A stretch of DNA of 64,000 bases from JBGVMW01 sp045125095 (lineage in GTDB: Bacteria; Bacillota; Clostridia; Lachnospirales; Lachnospiraceae), in assembly GCA_045125095.1 (NCBI GenBank), contig JBGVMW010000069.1, positions 45,196 to 109,195 of the forward strand. The letters run 5' to 3'. How positions within the stretch are numbered: the first letter of the stretch is position 1; each line of letters opens with the position of its first letter. The notes below the pieces were generated by a model. It did no database searches, was not told where the DNA came from, and worked only from the letters and a program-made list of their open reading frames with translations. The translations under genes and the position numbers were made by a program. This document shows, piece by piece, positions 8,640 to 17,534 of the stretch.

Positions 8640-10106
8640 ATGAACTACTCATTAATTATCTATATTATAGGCTGGATTTTAAACATAGAGGCAGCGTTCA
8701 TGGTGATGCCATGTGCAGTTGGACTGATTTATGGGGAAAGTGAAGGTTTTGCATTTTTTCTTGTAATGCTTGCCTGTGCTGCCTGTGGAACGCTGCTTGT
8801 AATCCATAAGCCGAAGAAAACCAATTTTTATTTAAAAGAAGGTTTTGTGACAGTTGCATTGAGCTGGATAATTTTGTCAGTGATTGGAGCACTTCCTTTT
8901 GTGATAAGTGGAGATATTCCGCGCTATATGGATGCTCTTTTTGAAACGGTTTCCGGCTTTACGACCACAGGTGGAAGTATCCTTTCTGACATTGAGGGAT
9001 TGTCAAAATGTAGCTTGTTTTGGCGAAGTTTTACCAACTGGATAGGCGGTATGGGGGTGTTGGTTTTTTTACTTATTATTATGCCACTTACCGGTGGGTC
9101 TTATATGACGCTGATGAAGGCAGAAAGCCCGGGACCTTCCGCAGAAAAGCTGGTGCCGAAGGTTAGATATACGGCAGGGATACTGTATGGTATTTACATA
9201 GGAATGACCATTGTTGTAATTCTATTTTTATTGTTTGGCGGAATGGATCTGTTCGAAGCAATTACCACGTCCTTTGGTGTAGCCGGTACAGGAGGATTTG
9301 CAATCTGGAATGATAGTCTGATGAGTGCGTCCCCGTATATCCAATGGGTGGTAACCATATTTATTATTTTGTTTGGTGTCAATTTTGGAGTGTATTATCT
9401 GTTATTGATGGGAAAATTAAAAAGTGCTTTTAAACATGAGGAAATGAGGGTGTATTTTGGGATAATAGTTATTTCTGTTATACTTATTTTAATTAGTGTA
9501 TACCCGAGGTTTGAGTCAGTTGGTGAGGCTCTTAGGCATGTTTGTTTTCAGGTTGGTTCCATTATCACAACCACTGGTTTTGTTAGTGTAGATTATGATT
9601 TATGGCCCCAGAGTGCGAAAACGATACTGACCTTGCTTATGTTTGTTGGTGCCTGTGCAGGTAGTACCGGTGGTGGTATTAAGGTACAAAGAATGATCAT
9701 TTTGGTAAAAACATTTTCAAAAGAGGTATTTACCTATTTGCATCCTAGAAGTATAAAAAAAATCAAGTCAGATGGAAAAATGTTGGAGCATGAAGTGATT
9801 CGAGCGACGAATGTATACATGATAGCTTATATTCTTGTGTTTTCGGCATCGGTTCTCTTGGTTTCTTTTGAAAATAAGGATATGATTACTAGTTTTACAG
9901 CAGTAGCAACTTCACTTAATAATGTGGGACCGGGATTTGAACTGGTAGGACCTACCTGTAATTTTAGTGTCTTATCTGATTTTTCTAAATGCATCCTGAT
10001 GTTTGATATGCTTGCGGGAAGATTGGAGTTATTTCCATTGTTGTTACTATTCTGTCCTTCTGTATGGAAAAGAGAGAAGCGTAGAAAAAAAGATAATAAG
10101 GGATAG
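8640..10106 (+). CDS. trkH: Trk potassium uptake membrane protein TrkH
   Basis: Polytopic K+ transporter subunit of the TrkH/KtrB superfamily, 488 residues and about ten to twelve membrane helices. The P-loop filter segments are visible as GFTTTGGS (near residue 107), GTGGF (near 220), TTTGF (near 312) and NNVGPG (near 428). The partner TrkA is directly upstream. The Shine-Dalgarno AGGAG is about 13 bases from ATG, rather far, so translation may depend partly on coupling. Confidence 0.94.
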   Translation: MNYSLIIYIIGWILNIEAAFMVMPCAVGLIYGESEGFAFFLVMLACAACGTLLVIHKPKKTNFYLKEGFVTVALSWIILSVIGALPFVISGDIPRYMDALFETVSGFTTTGGSILSDIEGLSKCSLFWRSFTNWIGGMGVLVFLLIIMPLTGGSYMTLMKAESPGPSAEKLVPKVRYTAGILYGIYIGMTIVVILFLLFGGMDLFEAITTSFGVAGTGGFAIWNDSLMSASPYIQWVVTIFIILFGVNFGVYYLLLMGKLKSAFKHEEMRVYFGIIVISVILILISVYPRFESVGEALRHVCFQVGSIITTTGFVSVDYDLWPQSAKTILTLLMFVGACAGSTGGGIKVQRMIILVKTFSKEVFTYLHPRSIKKIKSDGKMLEHEVIRATNVYMIAYILVFSASVLLVSFENKDMITSFTAVATSLNNVGPGFELVGPTCNFSVLSDFSKCILMFDMLAGRLELFPLLLLFCPSVWKREKRRKKDNKG

Positions 10107-10118
10107 AACCATGGAGGA

Positions 10119-10147
10119 AGCATCGGCAAATGCCGGTGCTTTTTTTG
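10119..10147 (+). terminator. Terminator after trkH
   Basis: Stem AGCATCGGCA/TGCCGGTGCT (one G-T pair) with a short loop followed by seven T. Confidence 0.9.
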
Positions 10148-10149
10148 TG

Positions 10150-10240
10150 CCGAAAATCACAACAGTCTATGCATGGATAGTGTTTGTAATTTCCTAGCAC
10201 ATCGTCCATGATGAAATAACTGGTATATAAAAAAGTGATG
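10150..10240. repeat. Intergenic repeat, copy 2
   Basis: Shares with copy 1 the blocks ACAACAGTC, TGCATG and AATTTCCTAG in the same order and spacing. A second partial unit TGGTATATAAAAA..TGATGC follows at about 10221-10240. The element lies between the trkH terminator and the carboxypeptidase gene. Confidence 0.65.
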
Positions 10241-10383
10241 CAATGGACTTTTAGCGTGCAAACGGTAATATAATATATAGATTTCATGAAAGTAGTATCG
10301 TTTTCATTAGATGACAGCCCTATGTTTGTCTGAATACTATTTTACATATCAGGAAAAAACGATTTTATTGTAAGTTATAAGGT

Positions 10384-10415
10384 TTCAAATTTCTTGGTAT
10401 ATAAAAATGATGCAT
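10384..10415 (+). repeat. Intergenic repeat, copy 3 (possible promoter)
   Basis: CAAATTTCTTGGTATATAAA followed by AATGATGC matches the right-hand half of copies 1 and 2. TGG-TATATA at 10395-10403 resembles an extended -10 and lies about 67 bases before the carboxypeptidase start, so this copy could serve as its promoter. Confidence 0.55.
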
Positions 10416-10469
10416 AGCGTATAGTGGTTGTTTAATTGGCGATGTACTAGAAATAAGAGGTTATCAGGA

Positions 10470-11672
10470 GTGAAGAAAGTAATAAGCAGAATCATTAGCT
10501 TTGCCATTTGTTTGTTTCTCCTATTAGAACAGACAGCGCACGCAGAAAATGAATTGGTTGAGGAACCGGATTCCCTGTATTCACTAGGTGCAGTGTTGTT
10601 AGATGGGGATTCAGGAAGAGTTCTATATGAAAAAAACGGTTATGAAATACGACCGATGGCAAGTACGACTAAGATTATGACGTGCATTGTGGCGTTGGAG
10701 TCTTCGGATATAGAAGGAATTGCAACGGCATCCAAAAGGGCTGCGAGACAGCCGAAGGTTCATCTTGGTATGCGTGAGGGGCAAACATTTGTGGTGAAAG
10801 ACTTGCTGCATTCGCTTATGTTGGAATCACATAATGATAGCGCTGTGGCGATTGCAGAATATGTTGGAGGCAGTGTGGAAGGGTTTGCAAATATCATGAA
10901 TAAAAAAGCGAAAGAATTGGGATGTAGGGACACATTTTTTATAACGCCAAATGGATTAGATGAAAGCGTGGAATCAGAGGGAAAGCAAAAAGTACATTCC
11001 ACTACGGCAACAGATTTGGCAAAGATAATGAAATATTGTGTTTTCGATTCAGAGAAAAAAGATAAATTCTTAGAGATAACACGAACGACTTCCTATAGTT
11101 TTTCGGATGTGGAAGGAACATCCTCTTATTCCTGCACTAACCATAATGCATTTTTGCAGATGATGGACGGTGTACTGAGTGGAAAAACAGGTTTTACAAA
11201 CGATGCAGGATATTGTTATGTCTGTGCATTAGAAAGAGATGGGAAACGTTTTGTAGTGGCACTTTTAGGGTGTGGATGGCCAAATAATAAGACTTATAAA
11301 TGGTCAGATGCAAAAAAGTTGCTGAATTATGGATTGGATGCTTATGATTACAGAGAGGTTGGAGAAGATAATTATGAATTGCCAACGGTGCATGTGACAA
11401 ATGGCAAACAGGATACTGTTACACTGGTTACAGATGCAAAAAAAGAGTGCATGTTACTGCGTGCTGGCGAAAATGTTTCCATAAAAGTGCGCTATATCAG
11501 GCAGGCAGATGCACCAATAGAAAAAGGTGATAAAGCAGGCGTAATACAATACATGTTAGGTAATACGGTTCTTTCAGAGTATACGGTGTGCTTTGGGGAA
11601 TCGGTGGCATGTAAAACTTTACCAGATTATGTGAAAATTGTATGGGATTCCTTCTTGCAGAAACAGGAATAA
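10470..11672 (+). CDS. D-alanyl-D-alanine carboxypeptidase (penicillin-binding protein, DacA/DacF type)
   Basis: Secreted low-molecular-weight PBP of peptidase family S11, trimming the terminal D-Ala of peptidoglycan stem peptides. All three active-site motifs are present: S65-T-T-K68, S120-H-N and K239-T-G. A signal peptide (MKKVISRIISFAICLFLLLE... to about AHA) supports the GTG start at 10470. The more upstream TTG at 10428 would put polar residues ahead of it. A C-terminal beta domain of about 100 residues follows the catalytic domain. No membrane anchor helix is obvious at the C-terminus. 400 residues. Confidence 0.92.
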   Translation: MKKVISRIISFAICLFLLLEQTAHAENELVEEPDSLYSLGAVLLDGDSGRVLYEKNGYEIRPMASTTKIMTCIVALESSDIEGIATASKRAARQPKVHLGMREGQTFVVKDLLHSLMLESHNDSAVAIAEYVGGSVEGFANIMNKKAKELGCRDTFFITPNGLDESVESEGKQKVHSTTATDLAKIMKYCVFDSEKKDKFLEITRTTSYSFSDVEGTSSYSCTNHNAFLQMMDGVLSGKTGFTNDAGYCYVCALERDGKRFVVALLGCGWPNNKTYKWSDAKKLLNYGLDAYDYREVGEDNYELPTVHVTNGKQDTVTLVTDAKKECMLLRAGENVSIKVRYIRQADAPIEKGDKAGVIQYMLGNTVLSEYTVCFGESVACKTLPDYVKIVWDSFLQKQE

Positions 11673-11745
11673 GTAAAATATGACAACAAAATTGCTGAAA
11701 AATGGACTTTTTGAGACGCATTTTTGTAAAAAATGCAAAAATCCC

Positions 11746-11774
11746 TTGATTATTTATTGGAAAAGAGATACAAT
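11746..11774 (+). promoter_or_regulatory. Promoter of the decarboxylase cluster
   Basis: TTGATT (11746-11751), a 17-base spacer and TACAAT (11769-11774), 43 bases before the first gene. Confidence 0.65.
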
Positions 11775-11816
11775 TACAACGGAAGAGATAAATTTTAATA
11801 TATGGAGGGCTGAAGA

Positions 11817-13253
11817 ATGAGCAATACAGCGCAAAACTCAGCAAGTAAGAGAATTAATGCTTTACTTGATGAGAATAGTTTTGTTGAAATTGGAAGCATG
11901 GTTACAGCACGTGCCACTGATTTTAACATGCAGGACAAAGAGACACCAGCAGATGGTGTAGTGACCGGCTACGGTGTGATTGATGGTAATCTTGTATATG
12001 TTTACAGTCAGGATGCATCCGTATTAGGCGGTTCAATTGGCGAAATGCATGCCAAGAAGATTGCTAATGTGTATCATTTAGCAATGAAGATGGGAGCTCC
12101 GGTTATCGGCCTTATTGATTGTGCCGGTTTAAGACTGGAGGAAGCAACAGATGCATTAAATGGTTTTGGTGAAATCTACATGAAGCAGACATTAGCATCT
12201 GGTGTGATTCCACAGATCACTGGTATTTTTGGTAACTGTGGTGGTGGTTTGGCATTAGTTCCTGCGTTGACAGATTTTACGTTCATGGAAGAAAAAAATG
12301 CCAAGTTGTTTGTGAATTCTCCAAATGCATTTGAAGGGAACCACATTGGAAGATGTGATACATCTGCGGCTGCATTCCAGGCAAAGGAAGCAGGACTTGT
12401 AGATGGAACAGGTAGTGAAGACGAAGTGATTGCTAAGATTAGAGAAATCATTACGTTACTTCCTGCAAACAATGAAGATGATATGTCATATGTAGAATGT
12501 ACAGATGACTTGAACCGTGTATGCGCAGAACTTACAGGTTGTGCGGGCGATACATCAATTTTGCTTTCTACTATTGCAGATGACCAGTATTTCTTCGAGA
12601 CAAAATCTGAATATGCAAAATCTATGGTGACAGGTTTTGTGAAATTGAATGGAATGACAGTAGGTTGCGTTGCAAACCGTACTGAGGCTTATGACGAAGA
12701 AGGTAAGAAAACAGCAGAATTCGGTACTGCTTTAACGCCGGAAGCCTGTGAAAAAGCAGCAGAATTTGTAACATTCTGTGATGCTTTTGCTATTCCGGTA
12801 TTGACAATTACAAATGCCGCTGGTTTTGAAAAAACGATGGAAGCAGAAAAATCCATGGCAAAAGCAGCCGCTAAATTAACATATGCTTACGCAGAAGCAA
12901 CTGTGCCAAAGGTAAATGTTGTGGTTGGCAAGGCAATGGGAAGTGCATATCTTGTAATGAACAGCAAGTCAACAGGAGCAGACATGGTATTTGCATGGCC
13001 AAATGCTGAGATTGGTACAATGGATGCTAAGTTGGCTGCAAAAATTATGTATGATGGCAAGGATGCCGCAGTGATTGATGAAAAAGCTGCCGCATATGCG
13101 AAACTTCAGACAAGTGCGGTATCAGCAGCGCAGAGAGGATATGTAGATACTATTATCGAAGCAGAAGATACCAGAAAATATGTCATTGGTGCATTTGAAA
13201 TGTTATTTACAAAGAGAGAGGATCGTCCGGCTAAAAAGCATGGAACGGTTTAG
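11817..13253 (+). CDS. Acyl-CoA-type biotin-dependent carboxyltransferase (methylmalonyl-CoA decarboxylase alpha-like)
   Basis: Crotonase-fold carboxyltransferase with tandem N and C halves (about residues 20-235 and 240-470), like MmdA, propionyl-CoA carboxylase beta or transcarboxylase 12S. Oxyanion-hole motifs are seen at NCGGGLALVPALTDF (near 143) and GKAMGSAYLVM (near 370). Such enzymes move CO2 between an acyl-CoA and carboxybiotin. At 478 residues it is somewhat shorter than typical MmdA. The next genes encode the OadG/MmdD-like, biotin-carrier and Na+-pump subunits, so a role in a membrane-bound decarboxylase is likely. The true acyl-CoA (methylmalonyl-, malonyl- or other) cannot be read from sequence. 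RBS GGAGGG. Confidence 0.85.
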   Translation: MSNTAQNSASKRINALLDENSFVEIGSMVTARATDFNMQDKETPADGVVTGYGVIDGNLVYVYSQDASVLGGSIGEMHAKKIANVYHLAMKMGAPVIGLIDCAGLRLEEATDALNGFGEIYMKQTLASGVIPQITGIFGNCGGGLALVPALTDFTFMEEKNAKLFVNSPNAFEGNHIGRCDTSAAAFQAKEAGLVDGTGSEDEVIAKIREIITLLPANNEDDMSYVECTDDLNRVCAELTGCAGDTSILLSTIADDQYFFETKSEYAKSMVTGFVKLNGMTVGCVANRTEAYDEEGKKTAEFGTALTPEACEKAAEFVTFCDAFAIPVLTITNAAGFEKTMEAEKSMAKAAAKLTYAYAEATVPKVNVVVGKAMGSAYLVMNSKSTGADMVFAWPNAEIGTMDAKLAAKIMYDGKDAAVIDEKAAAYAKLQTSAVSAAQRGYVDTIIEAEDTRKYVIGAFEMLFTKREDRPAKKHGTV

Positions 13254-13269
13254 TAAGAGGTGGCTGAGT

Positions 13270-13980
13270 ATGAAAAAATTATGGACGCTTTTGTGCGTAG
13301 TTCTATGCATATTCGGTATGACAGCCTGCGGTGGTAGTAGTGAAAAAGAGGAAGATACCATTTTAGAACAGTATGCAGATCTTCAGGGAACAATGGAAAG
13401 CCGACTGACTTCCGTTATAGAGATGTCAGAGACAGAGGTACAGTCCCAGTTGTCAGAAGAAGAAGCAAAAGCCTGGTTAGATGTAGCGTCTGAACTTGGT
13501 GAATATGTTGGTACCACAGATTTCTCTTTATCAGTAGATGGTGATAAAATTACAGGCATTCTGGAATCGGATTTTACTGAACATGACTTGACTATGACTG
13601 TTGTTATCGATGGAACAACCGGATATGCGGATTCTATTTCTTATGCAAGAGATATGTCAATCGGCGAGATTTTAAGTAAAGCAGCAATGAATACAGTAAT
13701 TGGTATGGGCGTGGTCTTTGTGGTATTGATCTTTATATCAATGCTTATTAGTTGCTTTAAGTTTATTCCTGATTTCTCTAAGAAAGAGGAGAAACCAGCA
13801 GCACCGGCACCGGTTACCACCCATGTGGAAGAAACGGTCGAGGAAGAAGATTTATCAGATGATTTAGAATTAGTAGCTGTTATTACAGCCGCAATTGCAG
13901 CATCGGAGGGTACTTCTACTGATGGATTTGTTGTACGTTCAATTAAGCGTGCACCAGGTGCAAAATGGAAGAAAGCATAA
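13270..13980 (+). CDS. OadG/MmdD-like small subunit with a lipoprotein signal
   Basis: 236 residues. The N-terminus is a lipoprotein signal peptide with a candidate lipobox GMTAC (Cys20), followed by an extracellular domain of about 130 residues. Then come one membrane helix (near residues 145-170, VIGMGVVFVVLIFISMLI), an Ala/Pro/Glu linker and a cytosolic tail. The tail ends in AVITAAIAASEG...FVVRSIKR, the signature of OadG/MmdD subunits that assemble the decarboxylase. Usual OadG proteins have only the helix and tail, so the secreted domain is an addition. ATG at 13270 was chosen because it gives the signal peptide; an in-frame extension into the previous gene is not credible. Confidence 0.82.
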   Translation: MKKLWTLLCVVLCIFGMTACGGSSEKEEDTILEQYADLQGTMESRLTSVIEMSETEVQSQLSEEEAKAWLDVASELGEYVGTTDFSLSVDGDKITGILESDFTEHDLTMTVVIDGTTGYADSISYARDMSIGEILSKAAMNTVIGMGVVFVVLIFISMLISCFKFIPDFSKKEEKPAAPAPVTTHVEETVEEEDLSDDLELVAVITAAIAASEGTSTDGFVVRSIKRAPGAKWKKA

Positions 13981-14001
13981 TCATTATTGGAGGATTTAAA
14001 A

Positions 14002-14367
14002 ATGAAAGAATATACAATTACAGTAAATGGAAATGTTTATAATGTAACCGTGGAGGAAGGCACAACTTCTGGTGCACCGGTAGCAGCGGCACCAAAGGCT
14101 GCTCCCAAAGCAGCACCTAAAGCGGCAGCACCAGCAGCAAGTGCAGGTGCAGGTTCAATCAAAGTAACAGCAGGTGCAGCAGGTAAAGTATTCAAGATTG
14201 AAGCAAATGTAGGACAGGCTGTTAAGAAGGGTGACGCGGTTGTTATTATTGAAGCAATGAAGATGGAAATTCCAGTAGTTGCTCCGGAAGACGGTACTGT
14301 TGCAAGTATTGATGTAGCAGTGGGTGATGCTTGTGAAGCAGGCGCAGTGTTAGCTACATTAAAATAA
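14002..14367 (+). CDS. Biotin carboxyl carrier subunit
   Basis: 121-residue biotinyl carrier. A short N-terminal region (1-25) binds the partner, a flexible Ala/Pro/Lys linker follows (26-48), and the biotinyl domain has the acceptor lysine K87 in EAMKMEI. It corresponds to MmdC/1.3S-type carriers that shuttle CO2 between carboxyltransferase and the membrane decarboxylase. ATG at 14002 is eight bases after GGAGG. It is encoded 21 bases after the OadG-like gene and 36 bases before the beta subunit. Confidence 0.93.
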   Translation: MKEYTITVNGNVYNVTVEEGTTSGAPVAAAPKAAPKAAPKAAAPAASAGAGSIKVTAGAAGKVFKIEANVGQAVKKGDAVVIIEAMKMEIPVVAPEDGTVASIDVAVGDACEAGAVLATLK

Positions 14368-14403
14368 TTCCTTTCATAGGAAAATTTAACAGGAGGTCAC
14401 AAA

Positions 14404-15555
14404 ATGGAATACATTTTAAGTACGTTAGGTAACCTCGTGCACCAGACAGCGTTTTTTAATCTGACTTTTGGTAACTTAATCATGATTGCTGTTGCCTGTA
14501 TTTTCTTATATCTGGCAATTGCAAAGGGATATGAACCATTGTTGTTGGTACCAATTGCTTTTGGTATGCTTTTAGTAAACATTTATCCTGATATTATGGT
14601 TGCACCAGAAGAAGCGTCTAACGGTGTAGGTGGTTTACTACATTATTTCTATTTATTAGATGAGTGGTCAATTTTACCATCCCTTATCTTTTTAGGAGTT
14701 GGTGCGATGACTGATTTTGGACCGCTGATTGCGAATCCAAAGAGCTTCCTTTTAGGAGCAGCAGCGCAGTTCGGTATTTTTTCTGCATACATTGGTGCGA
14801 TGCTGTTAGGATTTAATGATAAGGCGGCGGCTGCCATTGCTATTATTGGTGGCGCAGATGGTCCGACTTCTATCTTCCTTGCTGGTAAATTAGGACAGAC
14901 AGATATTATGGGACCAATTGCGGTTGCTGCTTATTCTTACATGTCATTAGTTCCGATTATTCAGCCTCCAATTATGAAGGCATTGACAACAGAGAAGGAA
15001 AGAAAGATCAAGATGGAACAGCTTCGACCTGTTTCTAAACTTGAGAAGATTCTTTTCCCAATCATTGTAACAATTGTTGTATGTGTATTGCTTCCAACAA
15101 CAGCACCATTAGTAGGTATGTTGATGCTTGGTAATCTGTTTAAAGAATGTGGTGTTGTTAGACAGCTTTCAGAGACGGCATCGAATGCTCTTATGTATAT
15201 CGTAGTTATTTTACTTGGTACATCGGTAGGTGCTTCTACAAGTGCAGAAGCGTTCTTGAATTTGGCAACGATTAAGATTGTTATTTTAGGATTAATTGCT
15301 TTTGCTTTTGGTACGGCAGCAGGCGTTGTGATTGGTAAGCTCATGTGTGCATTGACACATGGAAAGGTAAATCCGTTGATTGGTTCCGCTGGTGTTTCTG
15401 CCGTTCCAATGGCGGCTCGTGTATCACAGAAGGTTGGCGCAGAAGCAGATCCGACAAACTTCCTTTTGATGCATGCGATGGGACCAAACGTTGCCGGAGT
15501 AATTGGTACAGCTGTTGTTGCCGGAACATTTATGGCTATGTTTGGAATTAGCTAG
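14404..15555 (+). CDS. Na+-translocating decarboxylase beta subunit
   Basis: Membrane decarboxylase (OadB/MmdB/GcdB family), which decarboxylates carboxybiotin and exports Na+. It has 383 residues with about ten membrane helices. The conserved functional segments are GGADGPTS (149-156, with the essential Asp D152) and MGPNVAGVIG near the C-terminus. RBS GGAGG. Confidence 0.93.
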   Translation: MEYILSTLGNLVHQTAFFNLTFGNLIMIAVACIFLYLAIAKGYEPLLLVPIAFGMLLVNIYPDIMVAPEEASNGVGGLLHYFYLLDEWSILPSLIFLGVGAMTDFGPLIANPKSFLLGAAAQFGIFSAYIGAMLLGFNDKAAAAIAIIGGADGPTSIFLAGKLGQTDIMGPIAVAAYSYMSLVPIIQPPIMKALTTEKERKIKMEQLRPVSKLEKILFPIIVTIVVCVLLPTTAPLVGMLMLGNLFKECGVVRQLSETASNALMYIVVILLGTSVGASTSAEAFLNLATIKIVILGLIAFAFGTAAGVVIGKLMCALTHGKVNPLIGSAGVSAVPMAARVSQKVGAEADPTNFLLMHAMGPNVAGVIGTAVVAGTFMAMFGIS

Positions 15556-15605
15556 AAACCGTCAACATATGTATCATAAATAGATAGAAAGAATGAGGTG
15601 TGAGA

Positions 15606-17027
15606 ATGGCTGATATTGAAAAGAAACCAGTTAAAATTATGGAAACTGTTCTTCGTGATGCACATCAGTCCTTAATTGCGACGAGAATGACTACAGAACA
15701 GATGCTTCCAATTATTGATAAAATGGATAAAGTAGGCTACCATGCAGTTGAGTGCTGGGGTGGTGCTACGTTTGATGCTTCCCTACGTTTCCTTAAGGAA
15801 GACCCATGGGAAAGATTGAGAAAATTAAGAGATGGCTTTAAAAATACAAAGTTACAGATGTTATTCCGCGGACAGAACATTTTGGGATATCGCCCATACG
15901 CTGATGACGTGGTGGACTACTTTGTAGAAAAGTCTGTTGCAAATGGTATTGATATTATTCGTATTTTCGACTGTTTAAATGATCTTCGTAACTTACAGGA
16001 AGCAGTAAAGGCTACTAATGGTATTAAACAGCGTGAAGGCAGAGGTCATGCACAGGTTGCATTATCTTATACACTTGGCGATGCATATACAATGGATTAC
16101 TGGATGAAGATGGCTAAGAATATCGAAGAAATGGGTGCAGATTCTATCTGTATCAAAGATATGGCTGGCTTATTAGTTCCGTATGAAGCAGAAAAGTTGA
16201 TTAAGTCAATGAAGTCTGTTACAAAACTTCCAATCCAGCTTCATACACATTATACATCCGGTGTAGCTTCTATGACTTACTTAAAAGCTGTAGAGGCAGG
16301 CGTTGATATTATTGATACTGCGATTAGTCCATTTGCTATGGGTACATCTCAGCCGGCTACGGAAGTTATGGTTGAAACCTTCAAGGGTACCCCATACGAT
16401 ACTGGCTATGATCAGAATATTTTAGCAGAAATCGCAGATTACTTCCGCCCAATGAGAGAAGAAGCGTTAGAAAGTGGATTAATGAGTACGAAGGTTCTTG
16501 GTGTTAATATTAAGACTTTATTATATCAGGTACCGGGTGGTATGTTATCTAACATGGTTTCCCAGCTGAAGGAACAGAATGCTGAGGATAAATATGAAGA
16601 TGTATTAAAGGAGATTCCAAATGTTCGTAAGGACTTAGGTGAACCACCATTAGTTACACCTTCTTCCCAGATTGTTGGTACACAGGCTGTATTTAACGTA
16701 TTGATGGGAGAACGATACAAGATGGCTACAAAGGAGACAAAGGCAGTTCTTCGCGGTGAATACGGTCAGACGGTTAAACCGATGAATCAGGAGATTATTG
16801 ATAAAGTAATCCCTGGTGAAGAAAGAATTACTTGTCGTCCGGCTGATTTGTTAGAGAACGAGTTAGATAAGTTAGAAGCGGAAATGAAGCAGTGGAAAGA
16901 GCAGGATGAGGATGTTTTATCCTACGCATTATTCCCGCAGGTTGCTACAGAGTTCTTCAAGGTTCGTCAGGCAAGAAAAACTGGGGTGGATGCTACTGTT
17001 GCAAAAGATGGGGCATATCCGGTTTAA
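15606..17027 (+). CDS. Oxaloacetate decarboxylase alpha / pyruvate carboxylase B-type carboxyltransferase
   Basis: HMGL-like TIM-barrel carboxyltransferase that transfers CO2 between oxaloacetate/pyruvate and biotin. Metal ligands are visible as D18 (LRDAHQS), H213 and H215 (QLHTHYTSG), and the carbamylated lysine is probably K184 (CIKDMAG). The PYC_OADA helical domain fills the C-terminal part. At 473 residues it ends before any biotinyl domain, so it must borrow the carrier encoded two genes upstream. ATG at 15606 is eight bases after GAGG; the GTG at 15600 is too close. Confidence 0.9.
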   Translation: MADIEKKPVKIMETVLRDAHQSLIATRMTTEQMLPIIDKMDKVGYHAVECWGGATFDASLRFLKEDPWERLRKLRDGFKNTKLQMLFRGQNILGYRPYADDVVDYFVEKSVANGIDIIRIFDCLNDLRNLQEAVKATNGIKQREGRGHAQVALSYTLGDAYTMDYWMKMAKNIEEMGADSICIKDMAGLLVPYEAEKLIKSMKSVTKLPIQLHTHYTSGVASMTYLKAVEAGVDIIDTAISPFAMGTSQPATEVMVETFKGTPYDTGYDQNILAEIADYFRPMREEALESGLMSTKVLGVNIKTLLYQVPGGMLSNMVSQLKEQNAEDKYEDVLKEIPNVRKDLGEPPLVTPSSQIVGTQAVFNVLMGERYKMATKETKAVLRGEYGQTVKPMNQEIIDKVIPGEERITCRPADLLENELDKLEAEMKQWKEQDEDVLSYALFPQVATEFFKVRQARKTGVDATVAKDGAYPV

Positions 17028-17048
17028 AATGGATAATACAAGCAAAAC

Positions 17049-17080
17049 AGGTTCAGGTGTTAGGCGCCTGAACCTTTTTT
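17049..17080 (+). terminator. Terminator of the decarboxylase cluster
   Basis: Stem AGGTTCAGG/CCTGAACCT with a short loop and TTTTTT, 22 bases after the stop codon. Confidence 0.92.
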
Positions 17081-17089
17081 GTAGCGAAA

Positions 17090-17100
17090 ATTCGGATTTG
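17090..17100 (+). repeat. Left outer inverted repeat of the hairpin region
   Basis: ATTCGGATTTG here is exactly the reverse complement of 17784-17794. The pair brackets both long hairpins. Confidence 0.5.
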
Positions 17101-17133
17101 CGCGCGTGTCATGTGTGTGTTGCTAAAACGTCC

Positions 17134-17352
17134 GGCAGAGAGAGGGGCTGTAGCTTGCTATCAGAGTCAGGGCACTTAGCTGTAAGTGGTACTAAGGGAT
17201 TTTGCCTGTTGCTAAGGACAATCGGGAAAATATAGAACTCGCAAGCTCAGACAACTATATTTTCCCGATTAACGCAACAAACAAAATCCCTAAGAACCAC
17301 TAGACATCTAACCAACAGCCTCTGATAGCAAGCTACAGCCCCTCTCTCTGCC
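17134..17352 (+). ncRNA. Long structured hairpin 1 (putative RNA or palindromic element)
   Basis: The outer arms 17134-17166 and 17320-17352 are perfectly complementary over 33 bases. Middle arms (AGTGGTACTAAGGGATTTTG with CAAAATCCCTAAGAACCACT) pair at 18 of 20 positions. An asymmetric internal loop (left TAAGGACAA, right TTAAC) follows, then a perfect 14-bp apical stem closing a 19-base loop. The 37-base tip (17227-17263) is identical to the reverse complement of the tip of hairpin 2. No ORF with a ribosome binding site lies in it. I do not recognise it as a known RNA family. Orientation is set by the shared asymmetric loop. Confidence 0.6.
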
Positions 17353-17534
17353 TACCATAACGAAAACCCTAGTTCTTATGACATTTCGAACGGCAACAAT
17401 CTTTTTAAGCTCTAATATTGCGCAAAACATTTTATGCTCATTCACTTAGGAATTTTCTGCCCTCGTCTGTATGTTAAAAGCTCTTGCTAGAGATGAAATT
17501 CTACACGTAAGATGGTAATGGATTTGTTCGGAAA

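Noticed and set aside
14080..14150. Short GC-rich repeats in the biotin carrier gene
   Set aside because: They encode the Ala/Pro/Lys linker of the protein and are not a separate DNA element.
16906..17235. Plus-strand open frame of 109 codons reaching into hairpin 1
   Set aside because: It starts inside the carboxyltransferase gene in another frame, has no ribosome binding site and crosses the terminator and the hairpin arm.
17134..17352. Hairpin 1 as a simple transcription terminator
   Set aside because: It is far longer than needed, has internal loops, is not followed by a T run, and the upstream gene already has a good terminator at 17049-17080.
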